Assembly: GCF_029522115.1 (NCBI RefSeq)
Contig: NZ_JAKWFK010000008.1
Span: forward strand, 62,001 to 126,000
Reading direction: 5' to 3'
Length of the DNA stretch: 64,000 bases
Origin: Trinickia sp. Y13
GTDB taxonomy: Bacteria > Pseudomonadota > Gammaproteobacteria > Burkholderiales > Burkholderiaceae
Below are positions 54,328 through 63,501 of this stretch, one piece after another. Each line of letters begins with the position of its first letter. Within the stretch, counting starts at the first letter, position 1. The translations under genes and the position numbers were made by a program. The notes under the pieces are model-generated. The model was not told the origin of the DNA. It was given only the letters and a program-made list of their open reading frames with translations, and searched no databases.

Positions 54328-55230
54328 TTACGGCGCCAACGACTGGGCAATGCCGGTGAGCTTCTCGGGGTTGCGCACGGCGTAGATCCCGAGCACGCGC
54401 TCCCCGTCCGTTGCGAGCGCCATTGCCGATTCGAGCTTGCCGTCGACGTACCGCAGAAATCCCGGTTCGCCGTTGATCAGCGCATGGCGGTACACCGTCT
54501 GATCGCCCAAGCGCCGCCCCGTGACCCAGAAGAGGTTGGCGATTCGATGGGCGCCGCGCAACACTTTGTATACGGCCGGCACCTTGCCGCCGCCGTCGCC
54601 GACGAGTTCGACATCCTCGGCCAGCAGCGCTTGAATGGCGTCGCGCTCGCCCGATTGCGCCGCGCGGATGAATTTTTCGACCACGCGCCGGTGCGCCTCG
54701 CGCGGGACGTCGAACCGCGTGCGGTTTTGCTGCACCCGCTCGGAGGCGCGATGAACCATTTGGCGGCAAGCGGCTTCGGTTTTGCCGAGCAATGCGGCGA
54801 TTTCGTCGTAGCCGTGATCGAACACCTGACGCAGCAAAAATGCGGCGCGCTCTTCCGCCGACAATCGTTCGAGCACCCATAGCAGCGCCATCGACACATC
54901 GCTGGCAAGTTCGACGGCAGTTTCCGGCGTGCGCTCGTCGCCCTCGACGAGCGGCTCGGGCAGCCACCAGCCGACGTAAGCTTCGCGTTCGGCTTTTAGC
55001 GCGCGCAACCGGTCGATAGAGAGTCGCGTGACGATCGTGACGAGCCAAGCCTCGGGCGATTGAACCGCCGCGCGGTCGGTGTTCTGACGCCACCGCAACC
55101 ATGCCTCTTGCACGACGTCTTCGGCGTCCGCGCGGGTGCCGAGCATGCGGTACGCCACGAGAAACAGGCGCGAGCGTAAGGCGTCGAACGGGTCGGCATC
55201 GGGTGCCGGGGTGACGGGAGGCATACTCAT
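54328..55230 (-). CDS. ECF41-type RNA polymerase sigma factor with SnoaL-like C-terminal domain
   Basis: A 300-residue sigma factor. Region 2 (LFLVAYRMLGTRADAEDVVQ, EAWLRW) and region 4 (YDEIAALLGKTEAACRQMVH) are followed by a SnoaL-like extension of about 115 residues. The three marks of the ECF41 group are all present: WLPEP in the linker, DGGGK, and NPEKL near the C-terminus. ECF41 members are controlled by their own C-terminal extension rather than by an anti-sigma factor, and none is encoded here. ATG 55230 or 55224 could be used. It is autoregulated through the promoter at 55280-55306. Confidence 0.93.
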   Translation of the reverse strand: MSMPPVTPAPDADPFDALRSRLFLVAYRMLGTRADAEDVVQEAWLRWRQNTDRAAVQSPEAWLVTIVTRLSIDRLRALKAEREAYVGWWLPEPLVEGDERTPETAVELASDVSMALLWVLERLSAEERAAFLLRQVFDHGYDEIAALLGKTEAACRQMVHRASERVQQNRTRFDVPREAHRRVVEKFIRAAQSGERDAIQALLAEDVELVGDGGGKVPAVYKVLRGAHRIANLFWVTGRRLGDQTVYRHALINGEPGFLRYVDGKLESAMALATDGERVLGIYAVRNPEKLTGIAQSLAP

Positions 55231-55279
55231 ATGGGACTCGAAAGCGGACGGACCGGGGCAATGGCCCCAACCACCCTTA

Positions 55280-55306
55280 GACGGTGCACCCCGGCGTTTT
55301 GTGACA
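55280..55306 (-). promoter_or_regulatory. ECF41-type autoregulatory promoter of the sigma gene
   Basis: On the minus strand TGTCACA (55300-55306) and CGTC (55280-55283) are 16 bases apart, identical in motif and spacing to the promoter of the downstream partner gene. The CGTC box is 50 bases upstream of the sigma gene ATG. Confidence 0.82.
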
Positions 55307-55319
55307 GCGCCTGCCATTG

Positions 55320-56096
55320 TTATACGCGAGGGGGCATCGCGAGGCCAAATTCGCGTGCCAACAGCGCGGGCACTTCGTCCTGTGCGATGGTGCGTTTTTC
55401 GACGCGGCCGTGGGACACCGTCTTGAAGCTATCGCCGGCCAAGGTTTTCCGGCCCGAGTCGGTCAGCAGAACGGCGACGAGCTTTTGTACGAAGATGGAA
55501 TCGGGATGCGTCGAGTTCAGATAATTGGCCGGCACGAAGTCGACCCACTCTTGCGTGGAAAGATCGAACGCATATAGATTTGCCCATTCGCCGTCGATCT
55601 TCGTGCGCAGGAGGTAAAAGCCGTCGTCGCCGAGGCTGAGCATGTAGACATCGCCCTCTTGGTCGATTTCCACGCCCAGCGCGGTAAGGGGAATAGGCGC
55701 GCGAATGACGTTGGCCCCGAAACCGAGGTCGCACAGCCACTGCTCTCCGCCCAGCTCGACGATGACGACCATGTGCGTCCTGGGGCGGCGCATCGGGTAG
55801 GTCATCGGCCGCGCCGCGGCCAATCGATGGGCGATGCCGAGCGACTCGAGCGCCATCGAAAACAGCCCATTGACTTCGTAGCAGTAGCCGCCGCGCTTGC
55901 GGTGGATGATCTTGCCGACGATTTCCTCGGGCACGAGCGATACGATCTTGCCTGCTTGGACGTCGAGATTTTCGAACGGTACAGAAAACAACTGGCGCCG
56001 CATCATGCGCGTCACCGTTTCGATGTCGGGTGTGCGCGGACCTGAGTAGTCGATGCGAGCGAAATAATCTGCGAGGGAAAAATTGTCGGCGTGCAT
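55320..56096 (-). CDS. Arylamine N-acetyltransferase
   Basis: A 258-residue NAT enzyme that moves acetyl from acetyl-CoA to aromatic amines and hydrazines. The catalytic triad is visible: Cys72 in RGGYCYEVN, His108 in RTHMVV and Asp123 in WLCDLGFG. The N-terminal helical part (FARIDYSG, PFENLDVQ) is typical. ATG 56096 is chosen over upstream starts to 56123 because MHADNFSL opens the domain. It is upstream of the ECF41 gene on the same strand but separated from it by that gene's own promoter. Confidence 0.93.
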   Translation of the reverse strand: MHADNFSLADYFARIDYSGPRTPDIETVTRMMRRQLFSVPFENLDVQAGKIVSLVPEEIVGKIIHRKRGGYCYEVNGLFSMALESLGIAHRLAAARPMTYPMRRPRTHMVVIVELGGEQWLCDLGFGANVIRAPIPLTALGVEIDQEGDVYMLSLGDDGFYLLRTKIDGEWANLYAFDLSTQEWVDFVPANYLNSTHPDSIFVQKLVAVLLTDSGRKTLAGDSFKTVSHGRVEKRTIAQDEVPALLAREFGLAMPPRV

Positions 56097-56170
56097 GGCG
56101 TGCTCTTCTGTTTGTATCGTCAATATCGTTGCCTGCGCAACTCAATGCCTTCACTCATGAAATTTTGCGT

Positions 56171-57202
56171 TCATTGCGCGGCGAACGACGAGGCCACCGA
56201 CAACGCGTAATCCACTGCTTCCGAATCGACGTCGAGATGCGTGACCCATCGTTGGCGCGTGGCGCCGTAAGACGAAACGATCCCGATGCCGTGGTGGGCC
56301 AAGTGCGAGGCGAACGCGGGAGCAAGCGACGCTTCGACGTTGACGAACACGATGTTGGTGTCGGGGGCGGTGACGGTCAGCCCCGGCAGCTTGGCCAACC
56401 CTTGCGCGAGCACGCGCGCGTTTGCGTGATCGACAGCCAGGCGCTCGACGTTGTGCTCGAGCGCATAGAGTCCGGCGGCCGCTAGAATCCCGGCTTGCCG
56501 CATGCCGCCGCCCAGCATTTTGCGCCAGCGCCGCGCGCGGTCGATGGCTGCCTTGGAGCCGACGAGCACGGAGCCCACCGGGGCGCCGAGGCCCTTGGAG
56601 AGGCAAACGGAAACCGTATCGAACGGCAACGCGAGTTGCGCCGGGCTCGTGCCCGAGGCGACGGCCGCATTGAACAGGCGCGCGCCGTCCAGATGGCACA
56701 GCAAACCATGCTGCTTGGCGAGCGCCGTCGCCGCTTGCACGTAATCGGCGGGCAACACCTTGCCGCCGATCGTGTTCTCGAGCGCCAGCAACCGGCTGCG
56801 AGCGAAGTGAGGATCGTCCGGCTTGATCGCCGCTTCGATGTCGGCCAGCGCGATCGTGCCGTCGGCCGCGTTCTCCAGCGGCTGCGGCTGGATGCTGCCG
56901 AGCACGGCGGCGCCGCCAGCCTCCCAGCGGTAGCAGTGCGCTTGCTGGCCGACGATGTATTCGTCGCCACGCTCGCAATGCGTCATCAAGGCGATGAGAT
57001 TGGACTGAGTGCCAGAGGGGACGAACAGGCCGGCCTCCTTGCCGATCGTCTCGGCCACGCGCGCCTCCAGGCGCTTCACGGTAGGGTCGTCGCCGAATAC
57101 GTCATCGCCAACTTCCGCCGCCGCCATTGCAGCCCGCATGGCGGCGCTGGGGCGCGTGACGGTATCGCTGCGAAAGTCGTATTTCAATGCAGCCTGTTCC
57201 AT
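56171..57202 (-). CDS. ltaE: Low-specificity L-threonine aldolase
   Basis: A 343-residue PLP enzyme that cleaves threonine or allo-threonine to glycine and acetaldehyde. Family marks are [12 protein letters not shown] at the start, [11 protein letters not shown], and the PLP lysine in [15 protein letters not shown]. His residues for base catalysis are in the LDGARLFNA and RWEAGGAA regions. ATG 57202 sits 122 bp from a divergent MocR regulator, which might respond to amino acids or PLP and may control this gene. Confidence 0.92.
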   Translation of the reverse strand: MEQAALKYDFRSDTVTRPSAAMRAAMAAAEVGDDVFGDDPTVKRLEARVAETIGKEAGLFVPSGTQSNLIALMTHCERGDEYIVGQQAHCYRWEAGGAAVLGSIQPQPLENAADGTIALADIEAAIKPDDPHFARSRLLALENTIGGKVLPADYVQAATALAKQHGLLCHLDGARLFNAAVASGTSPAQLALPFDTVSVCLSKGLGAPVGSVLVGSKAAIDRARRWRKMLGGGMRQAGILAAAGLYALEHNVERLAVDHANARVLAQGLAKLPGLTVTAPDTNIVFVNVEASLAPAFASHLAHHGIGIVSSYGATRQRWVTHLDVDSEAVDYALSVASSFAAQ

Positions 57203-57283
57203 TTCGATTCTCCTGTGGCATGCCTTGTTCGATGCGCTCATGGTGGCACGCGTCGCGCTTCGACCCTATACACAACTGTGCCG

Positions 57284-57303
57284 AATCTGTTACATAACAG
57301 ATT
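57284..57303. promoter_or_regulatory. 20-base palindrome in the ltaE-mocR divergent region
   Basis: The nine-base arms AATCTGTTA (57284-57292) and TAACAGATT (57295-57303) are perfect complements around a central CA. It ends 20 bases before the MocR start and 81 bases upstream of ltaE. It is a likely operator of the MocR protein, controlling itself and perhaps ltaE. Confidence 0.6.
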
Positions 57304-57323
57304 TTGCGATTCTACGAGGCGTC

Positions 57324-58784
57324 ATGGATTGCGCAGAGCAGGACGAGCCGTTGTATCGGCAGTTGGCGCAGCGGCTTTGGGAGAACGTCGAAGGGGCGGC
57401 GATGAACGAGGGCGAGCGCCTGCCGTCCGTGCGCACGCTTGCCGCGCAGCACGGCGTGAGCTTGACCACTGCGCTACAGGCGCTGCGTTGGCTCGAGACG
57501 CGGGGACACATCGAGGCCCGGCCGCGCTCGGGCTATTTCGTTGCGAAACGCATGCGCCGCGGCAAGCGGGCAGGCGGCCAGAGCGAGCCGAAAAGCGGCG
57601 CGCCGAAACGATGGGCACGCCCGGCCGCGGAAGTCGACGCGCAGGCGCGCGACCATCTCGCGATTGCGGGTGCGCCCACGGCGGTGCGGCTCGATCTCGC
57701 TTCGGCGGAAGCGGCGCTCTATCCGATCGAGCGGTTCAGCGTGTTGTTGCGGCGGCTGGCTTATCAACATCGGGACCTCGTCGGCTCGCACGTGCGCGGG
57801 TCGGGGTACCCGGCATTGCGGGCGCAGATTGCACGCCAGGCAATGCAGTACGCCTGCGAGCTCGATCCGGATGAACTGGTCGTGACCAACGGGTGCGTCG
57901 AAGCATTGAATCTGGCGCTGCGCGCGGTCGCGCGTCCCGGCGACACGATTGCCGTCGAATCGCCGACTTATTTCGTCCTCCTACAGATCTTGCGTGCTTT
58001 GGAGATGCCGGCTTATCCGATTCCATGCCGGCCGCAGTCGGGCATCGACGTGGATGCCTTGAAGCAAGCGCTCGATCGCGGCGTGCCGATCAAGGCCGTG
58101 GTGACGGTGGCGAACGGCAACAATCCGCTCGGCAGCGTGCCGAGCGATGCGTCCAAGCGCGCCCTCGTCGAACTGCTGCGCGAGCGCGACGTCGTCCTGA
58201 TCGAAGACGATATCTTCGGCGATTTGTGCTTCGGCGAGACGCGCCCGAGGCCGGTGCGCGCGTTCGACGACACGCACGGCAACGTCTTGCTGTGCGGCGG
58301 CTTCTCGAAGAGCCTGTCGCCCGGCTTGCGTCTGGGATGGATCGCGCCGGGACGCTTCACGGAGCGCGTCAAAGCGCTCAAGTTCACGACGAGCATGGCG
58401 ACGGCCGAGTTGCAGCAAGCGGCGGTGGCACAGTTGTTGGCAGGTGGCGGCTATGCCTTGCACTTGCGCCGCTTGAAGGCTGCGCTGCTCAGTCAGCAAG
58501 AGGCGCTGCGCCAGGCTGTGCTGCGCTATTTTCCCGCAGGCACGGAAGTGACGCGTCCGGCTGGCGGCTTCGTGTTGTGGGCCAAGCTGCCCAGTGGGGA
58601 CGGGCCGCCGCGCAGCACGCGTGATTTGTTCGAGCGCGCGCGAGCGGAAGGGATCAGCTTCGCGCCCGGGCATTTGTTCGGCGAGGGCGGGGCGTTCGAC
58701 GATTGCCTCAGGTTGAATGCGGGCAATCGCTGGACGAGCGAACTCGATGCGGCCGTGCGCCGGCTTGGCGAGCTCGCTGCGTAG
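57324..58784 (+). CDS. MocR-type GntR/aminotransferase-fold transcriptional regulator
   Basis: A 486-residue fusion. The N-terminal GntR winged HTH covers residues 10-78 ([40 protein letters not shown]). The rest is a class I PLP aminotransferase domain: [34 protein letters not shown], and PLP lysine in [15 protein letters not shown]. MocR proteins use PLP-bound amino compounds as effectors and usually control a neighbouring gene. ATG 57324 gives the canonical HTH; the long open frame upstream is antisense to ltaE. Confidence 0.92.
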   Translation: MDCAEQDEPLYRQLAQRLWENVEGAAMNEGERLPSVRTLAAQHGVSLTTALQALRWLETRGHIEARPRSGYFVAKRMRRGKRAGGQSEPKSGAPKRWARPAAEVDAQARDHLAIAGAPTAVRLDLASAEAALYPIERFSVLLRRLAYQHRDLVGSHVRGSGYPALRAQIARQAMQYACELDPDELVVTNGCVEALNLALRAVARPGDTIAVESPTYFVLLQILRALEMPAYPIPCRPQSGIDVDALKQALDRGVPIKAVVTVANGNNPLGSVPSDASKRALVELLRERDVVLIEDDIFGDLCFGETRPRPVRAFDDTHGNVLLCGGFSKSLSPGLRLGWIAPGRFTERVKALKFTTSMATAELQQAAVAQLLAGGGYALHLRRLKAALLSQQEALRQAVLRYFPAGTEVTRPAGGFVLWAKLPSGDGPPRSTRDLFERARAEGISFAPGHLFGEGGAFDDCLRLNAGNRWTSELDAAVRRLGELAA

Positions 58785-58817
58785 GCGCGTGCGCTGGCCG
58801 GTCGCGTTCGGTCGGGA

Positions 58818-59537
58818 TCACATCATCCCGGCAAGGCGTGCGACCCCGAGCGCACCGATGCCGCCGAGGATCGGACCGACGATCGGCACCCAAGCATACG
58901 ACCAATCGGATGAGCCCTTGCCGGCGATCGGCAGCACCGCGTGTGCGACGCGAGCGCCGAAGTCGCGAGCAGGGTTGATCGCGAACCCCGTCGGCCCGCC
59001 CAGCGAGAGCCCGATGCCGTAGACGATCAGCGCGACGACGAGCGGCCCTAGCACTCCCGTGGTGCCGACGGCTTTGGTGAAGATGGCCACGACGAGAAAC
59101 ACGAGCACGAACGTGCCGATCAGTTCGGTCAACATGTTCGAGAATGGCGCGCGGATCGCCGGTCCCGTCGAAAAGCAGGCGAGCTTGATGCGCGCGTCAT
59201 CGGTCTTTTTCCAATGCGCGAGATACGTGATCCACATGAGCACGGCGCCAATGAATGCGCCAATGACTTGCCCGGCAATATAAGGCAACACCTCGTTGCC
59301 GGGGAAATGCCCGAGGGCGTAAAACGCGAGCGTGACGGCAGGGTTCAGGTGGCCCTGACTGCCCAACGCGACGGCGGCCACGACGCCGGCCAGCACGGCG
59401 AAGGCCCAACCGGTCGCGATCACGATCCATCCCGAGTTCTGTCCTTTCGACTGCGTGAGCAACACGTTCGACACCACGCCGTTGCCCATGAGCACGAGAA
59501 TAGCCGTGCCAATCAATTCACCGACAAATCCGTTCAT
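58818..59537 (-). CDS. glpF: Glycerol facilitator / aquaglyceroporin
   Basis: A 239-residue MIP channel with six helices and both NPA loops: HLNPAVT and INPARDFG. The Asp in the second loop and Gly-rich selectivity region are typical of glycerol facilitators. The ATG at 59537 has GGAGAACGTC upstream and starts MNGFVGELIG; ATG 59549 is less likely. It follows dhaK by 50 bp on the same strand. This fits glycerol or dihydroxyacetone uptake feeding the kinase, since GlpF-type channels also pass small polyols and trioses. Confidence 0.92.
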   Translation of the reverse strand: MNGFVGELIGTAILVLMGNGVVSNVLLTQSKGQNSGWIVIATGWAFAVLAGVVAAVALGSQGHLNPAVTLAFYALGHFPGNEVLPYIAGQVIGAFIGAVLMWITYLAHWKKTDDARIKLACFSTGPAIRAPFSNMLTELIGTFVLVFLVVAIFTKAVGTTGVLGPLVVALIVYGIGLSLGGPTGFAINPARDFGARVAHAVLPIAGKGSSDWSYAWVPIVGPILGGIGALGVARLAGMM

Positions 59538-59587
59538 GACGTTCTCCATCGATTCGATCGTTGTCGACTACATACCCATGCGCGCGC

Positions 59588-60580
59588 TCACGCCTGACCC
59601 CAATGCAAAGCGGGGGTGTGGACCGGCGCATCCCAAAGCGAAAGCCAATCGTCGTTGAGCTCGGTGAGCGTGATCGAGCACCCGGCCATCTCGAGCGACG
59701 TCACGTAGTTGCCGGTCAAGAAACGCGCAACCCTCACGCCGCGTGCGCGCAAGCGCGTCATCGCGGCATTGACCATCAAATAGAGTTCCGATAGCGGCGT
59801 GCCGCCGAAGCCGTTGACGAGGAGAATGCACTCGCGTCCGTTGCGCGGTGCGAGGTCTTCGACGATCGGCCCGACCAGATCTTCGGCGATGGCATCGGCG
59901 CGATCCAGCTTGACGCGGCGCCTGCCCGGCTCGCCGTGGATGCCCACGCCCAGTTCCATTTCGTTCTCGCCGAGCACGAACGTCGGGGTGCCCGCGGCCG
60001 GCACGGTGCAGGAGGTCAGCGCGACGCCCATCGAGCGCGTTCGACTGTTCACGGCTTTGCCGAGCGCGGCCAACCGTTCGATGTCGCGCCCTTGCTCGGC
60101 CGCCGCGCCGACGAGCTTTTCGACGATCAGCGTGCCGGCCACACCGCGTCTGCCCGTCGAATAGGTCGAGCGATCGACGGCGACGTCGTCGTCGACGATC
60201 ACGGTGCGCACATTGCCTTCGGCCATTTCGGCGGCCATGTCGAAGTTCATGACGTCGCCTTCGTAGTTCTTCACGATCAGCACGGACCCCGCACCCGAAT
60301 CCACCGACTGCATGGCGGCGACGATTTGATCGGGGGTCGGCGAGGTGAAGATTTGCCCGGGACACGCGGCATCGAGCATGCCGCGCCCGACGAAGCCCGC
60401 ATGCAGGGGTTCGTGCCCGGAGCCGCCGCCGGAGATCAGGGCGACTTTGCCCGGCGTCGACTGCTTTCGCCGCACGAACTTTCGTCCCTCGCCGAGTTCG
60501 ACGAGGTCGGCATGCGCAAGTGCGAAGCCGTCGAGCGATTCGGCGAGCACCGTTTCGGGTGCGTTGATCAGCTTTTTCAC
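59588..60580 (-). CDS. dhaK: Dihydroxyacetone kinase subunit DhaK
   Basis: A 330-residue substrate-binding subunit. His215 (VGIHGEPGRRRV) is the residue that binds dihydroxyacetone covalently. Asp109 (NYEGDVMNFD) and His56 (GGGSGHEP) complete the active site. In the PTS-dependent enzyme, phosphate passes from DhaM through ADP/ATP on DhaL to DhaK-bound dihydroxyacetone, giving dihydroxyacetone phosphate. It is downstream of dhaL-dhaM-hpr-EI-HTH and upstream of glpF in one strand-wise series. Confidence 0.95.
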   Translation of the reverse strand: MKKLINAPETVLAESLDGFALAHADLVELGEGRKFVRRKQSTPGKVALISGGGSGHEPLHAGFVGRGMLDAACPGQIFTSPTPDQIVAAMQSVDSGAGSVLIVKNYEGDVMNFDMAAEMAEGNVRTVIVDDDVAVDRSTYSTGRRGVAGTLIVEKLVGAAAEQGRDIERLAALGKAVNSRTRSMGVALTSCTVPAAGTPTFVLGENEMELGVGIHGEPGRRRVKLDRADAIAEDLVGPIVEDLAPRNGRECILLVNGFGGTPLSELYLMVNAAMTRLRARGVRVARFLTGNYVTSLEMAGCSITLTELNDDWLSLWDAPVHTPALHWGQA

Positions 60581-60659
60581 TGTGTCTCCTCCTGTTGTGA
60601 ATCCTTGCAGGGTTGGGCCGTTGGCTGCCGGGCGGTCGCTCGGCAGGTACCGGCCGGCG

Positions 60660-61133
60660 CTAGTCGAGTCCCCTCGAAGGCCGCTCCCTTTCGGAAGCGT
60701 CGGAAGCTTCGGAAGCGAAGGTTTGCGCCATCTGCGTGAGCGTGCGAACGAACTCGGCGACGAGGTGATCGACGTGGCGATTCGTTTCCTCGCCCAGATC
60801 GGGCAGCGTCACGCTGATGGTGCGGGTCCCGTGTCCATTGCCGGTGGGCAACTGACGCCGGGGATGCGCCTGCCGATACAGATCGAGAAAAACGCGCTTC
60901 TCCGCGGTGGAGAAGTGGCAGACGGTGAAAATCGTGCTCAGGTGATCGACGGGAATCGGGGTTGCGTACGCAGGATTGCTGATCTGCGAGACGAATGAAC
61001 GATGCTTGCCGAGCGCCGTGGCCAAATGCTGGCGCGTCCCGGAAGGGCGGGTGTCCAGTACGCGAGCGAGGATGCGCTTGTATTGCGCGACGAAGTCTTC
61101 GCGAGCGCCGGTGCTATTTGATGCGTCGATCAT
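60660..61133 (-). CDS. HTH transcriptional regulator inside the dha operon
   Basis: A 157-residue protein not of the DhaR or DhaS type. Residues 12-70 contain a Cro/CI-like HTH (TRQHLATALGKHRSFVSQIS). A second helical part with FTVCHFSTAEKRVFLDLYRQ follows, then a less ordered C-terminus. It starts 20 bases inside the end of the EI-like gene, so it is translated as part of the same message. Its position suggests that it regulates dihydroxyacetone use in response to the phosphorelay or the substrate. I cannot name the family beyond this. Confidence 0.65.
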   Translation of the reverse strand: MIDASNSTGAREDFVAQYKRILARVLDTRPSGTRQHLATALGKHRSFVSQISNPAYATPIPVDHLSTIFTVCHFSTAEKRVFLDLYRQAHPRRQLPTGNGHGTRTISVTLPDLGEETNRHVDHLVAEFVRTLTQMAQTFASEASDASERERPSRGLD

Positions 61134-62784
61134 GATTGGAACTGAAGAGGGCAACGTCGACGGGTAGTGCCGACATCGATGCATGCACGTCGAGGTCGGC
61201 AATGGCTGCTTTCACGCGTGCGACGCTGGCAATGCCAACCGAAAGCGCGCGCAGCCCGCATGCGAGCAAATGAGGGAGCACGGCCGTGTCGGCCGCGGCA
61301 TCGCCGCACAGGCTCACTTCGAGGCCGCGTGCGGCGCCGTGATGCGCGACGTGCGCGATGAGCCGCAGCACGGCAGGATTGAGCGGATCGGCCAGGCTCG
61401 CCACCGCGGCGTTGTCGCGCCCGGTAGCCGTCACGTATTGCGTGAGATCGTTGGAGCCGATTGAATGGAAATCGGCGTCGAACGATTCGGGCGCAAGCGC
61501 GGCGGCCGGCACTTCCACCATCATGCCGAGCGGCGGCATGCGCGCGTCGATGCCCGCGCGTTCGAGTTGCCGTATTTCTTCGGCGAGCATGACGCGCACG
61601 GCTTCGAGTTCCCTCGGCGTCGTCACCATTGGGATCATCACCTTCAGATCGCCGTGCGCCGCCGCCCGCGCGAGCGCGCGCAGTTGCACGCGAAACAGAT
61701 CGGGGCGCGCCAAAGAGAGCCGCACGCCGCGCATGCCGAGAAACGGATTCGATTCATGTTCGAGCGTGATGCCGGCCATGGGCTTGTCGGCGCCCGCATC
61801 GAGCGTACGCACGACGACGGGCTTGCCCGCGCACCAATCGAGAAGGCGCCGATAAGCGTGGTATTGCGTGTTTTCGTCGGCGTCTGCGAAGTGCTCGCCG
61901 AACAGCAACTCCGTGCGCACGAGCCCGATCCCGTCGCAAGCGGCGGCATCGAAACGATCGAGTTCCGCGAGACTGGCGACATTGATGCGCACGGCCACGC
62001 GCACGCCATCTCGTGTGACGGCGGCCTCGCGGATGCGCCGGGTGGCCGCGGTGCGCCGGGCCGCTTCGCCTTCCATGCGCGCAGCAAAGCGACGGCGATC
62101 GTCCTCGGTCGGTTCGACGTGAAGCGTGCCCGACACCGCATCGACGAGCACTTCGCTTGCATGCTCGGGAATAGGCCCTGCGAGGCCCACGATCATCGGT
62201 ACGCCTTTGGCACGCGCAAGCATCGCGACGTGACTGCTGGCGCTGCCTCGCATGAGCACGATCGCGCGCGCCGAGGACCAATCGATCGCAAGAAACGCCG
62301 ACGGCGAGAGATCGTCGGCCACGACGACGGCCCCGTGGCGCACCATTGGCGCGGCATCGTCTCCGAACAGGGCGTCGAGCACGCGATCGCGCAAATCGCG
62401 CAAATCGGACGCACGCGCGCGGAAGTATTCGTTCGACGAAGCGGCGTAGTGCTCGATCTCATCGTCCAATGCGCCGGCCCATGCGGTATCGGCGGCTTGT
62501 CCGCATCGCACGGCTTCGTAGATGGGCTGCGTCAACGTCTCGTCTTCGATGAGCGCCAACTGAAAGCCGATAACGTCGGAGGCTGCCGTGTCGGCGTGCT
62601 CCGTCAGCGTTTGCAGTTGATGCGCCGCGCGCGAGAGCGCCTCCCGCAAGGCCTGCACCTCATGCTCGATCTTCGCGTGCTTGACGCGCTCGCGCATTGG
62701 CGTGGGCGCTGGCGTCAGGCGCATGAGCGGTCCCGCCGCGAGGCCAGTCGAAGCGGGTTGACCCGAGAGCACGCGCTCAACCAT
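61114..62784 (-). CDS. Phosphoenolpyruvate-protein phosphotransferase (PTS enzyme I-like)
   Basis: A 556-residue EI homologue that takes phosphate from PEP and passes it to HPr. The phospho-His is His185 in GSASSHVAMLAR; the usual GGRTSH context is altered. The PEP-binding barrel has GIGLVRTELLF, NPFLGMRGVRLSL, MMVEVPAAAL, and the catalytic Cys in SLCGDAAADTA. There is no fused HPr, GAF or EIIA domain. It overlaps the HPr-like gene by eight bases. The operon context suggests that it serves DhaM rather than a sugar permease. Confidence 0.9.
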   Translation of the reverse strand: MVERVLSGQPASTGLAAGPLMRLTPAPTPMRERVKHAKIEHEVQALREALSRAAHQLQTLTEHADTAASDVIGFQLALIEDETLTQPIYEAVRCGQAADTAWAGALDDEIEHYAASSNEYFRARASDLRDLRDRVLDALFGDDAAPMVRHGAVVVADDLSPSAFLAIDWSSARAIVLMRGSASSHVAMLARAKGVPMIVGLAGPIPEHASEVLVDAVSGTLHVEPTEDDRRRFAARMEGEAARRTAATRRIREAAVTRDGVRVAVRINVASLAELDRFDAAACDGIGLVRTELLFGEHFADADENTQYHAYRRLLDWCAGKPVVVRTLDAGADKPMAGITLEHESNPFLGMRGVRLSLARPDLFRVQLRALARAAAHGDLKVMIPMVTTPRELEAVRVMLAEEIRQLERAGIDARMPPLGMMVEVPAAALAPESFDADFHSIGSNDLTQYVTATGRDNAAVASLADPLNPAVLRLIAHVAHHGAARGLEVSLCGDAAADTAVLPHLLACGLRALSVGIASVARVKAAIADLDVHASMSALPVDVALFSSNHDRRIK

Positions 62785-63094
62785 TTCGTTGGCCCTCCCG
62801 GTGAGCGTGAGCAGCTTCGCCGAAGTTGCACTCGACGAGCGCGATCATCGCCGCTACGGCGTCCGCCGCTTGTTCGCCGGTGGCGCGAAAATGTAGCACC
62901 GCACCCGCTTCGGCCTGAAAACCCATCACTTTGACGGGACTCTTCGCGTTCACCCACGGGCCGTCGGAAGAGAGGGCGATTTCAACTTGCGCGACGAACG
63001 TTTTGGCAAGCTGCGTGAGCTTCACGCTCGGCCGAGCATGCAACCCCGTGGGATTCGACAAGTGGGCGTGACCGGCGACGACCGTATCCGACAT
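62777..63094 (-). CDS. HPr-like phosphocarrier of the dha operon
   Basis: A 105-residue HPr homologue. The active His19 is in NPTGLHARPSVKL, and the Ser46-like site is in NAKSPVKVM. It is about 20 residues longer than standard HPr, with a basic C-terminal tail (HAHREGQRNG). ATG 63094 is 14 bp after the dhaM stop; the upstream start at 63112 overlaps dhaM. It would shuttle phosphate from the EI-like protein to DhaM. Confidence 0.88.
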   Translation of the reverse strand: MSDTVVAGHAHLSNPTGLHARPSVKLTQLAKTFVAQVEIALSSDGPWVNAKSPVKVMGFQAEAGAVLHFRATGEQAADAVAAMIALVECNFGEAAHAHREGQRNG

Positions 63095-63108
63095 GTGACG
63101 TTCCTCGT

Positions 63109-63498
63109 TCAATGCGACTGGAGTTCTTCAGCCATGCTTTTCACTTGCAGCGCGCTGGCGCCGCCCGATGCTTCGGCAGCGGCGATCACCGCACCTTCGA
63201 CGAGCGGGGCGTTGCTCAGCAACACCTTGCCGCGTCGAGCGTCGTCGAGCATTTCGATGGCCATCTCGCTGTTCGTTTCCGCGCCGCCGAGATCGACGAG
63301 CACGACGACGCCCGCGTCCGACCATGCGCGCTCGATGGCGTCGGCGATGGCGCCGACATCGGTGCCCAAGCCGCCATCGGCGTTGCCGCCGGTATAGGCG
63401 AGCGGCACGCTATCGCCGACCATTTGCCGCACCATGTCCGCCGCGCCTTCGGCGACTTTGGTGGAGTGAGAGACGATGACGATTCCGACATTCGACAC
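63109..63498 (-). CDS. dhaM: PTS-dependent dihydroxyacetone kinase phosphotransferase subunit DhaM, EIIA-like domain only
   Basis: A 129-residue EIIA-Man-type protein with the phospho-His11 in VIVSHSTKVAEG, then DLGGAETNSEMAIEML and LSNAPLVEGAVIAA. E. coli DhaM carries this domain fused to HPr and a truncated EI-like domain; here those are separate genes. The start is GTG 63498 with GAGGG upstream inside the dhaL end, three bases after the dhaL stop. It re-phosphorylates the ADP bound to DhaL. Confidence 0.92.
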   Translation of the reverse strand: MSNVGIVIVSHSTKVAEGAADMVRQMVGDSVPLAYTGGNADGGLGTDVGAIADAIERAWSDAGVVVLVDLGGAETNSEMAIEMLDDARRGKVLLSNAPLVEGAVIAAAEASGGASALQVKSMAEELQSH

Positions 63499-63501
63499 GG
63501 T

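Noticed and set aside
61465-62934. 489-codon plus-strand frame opposite the EI-like gene
   Set aside because: It is a mirror of the EI-like coding sequence with no ribosome site and no recognisable domain.
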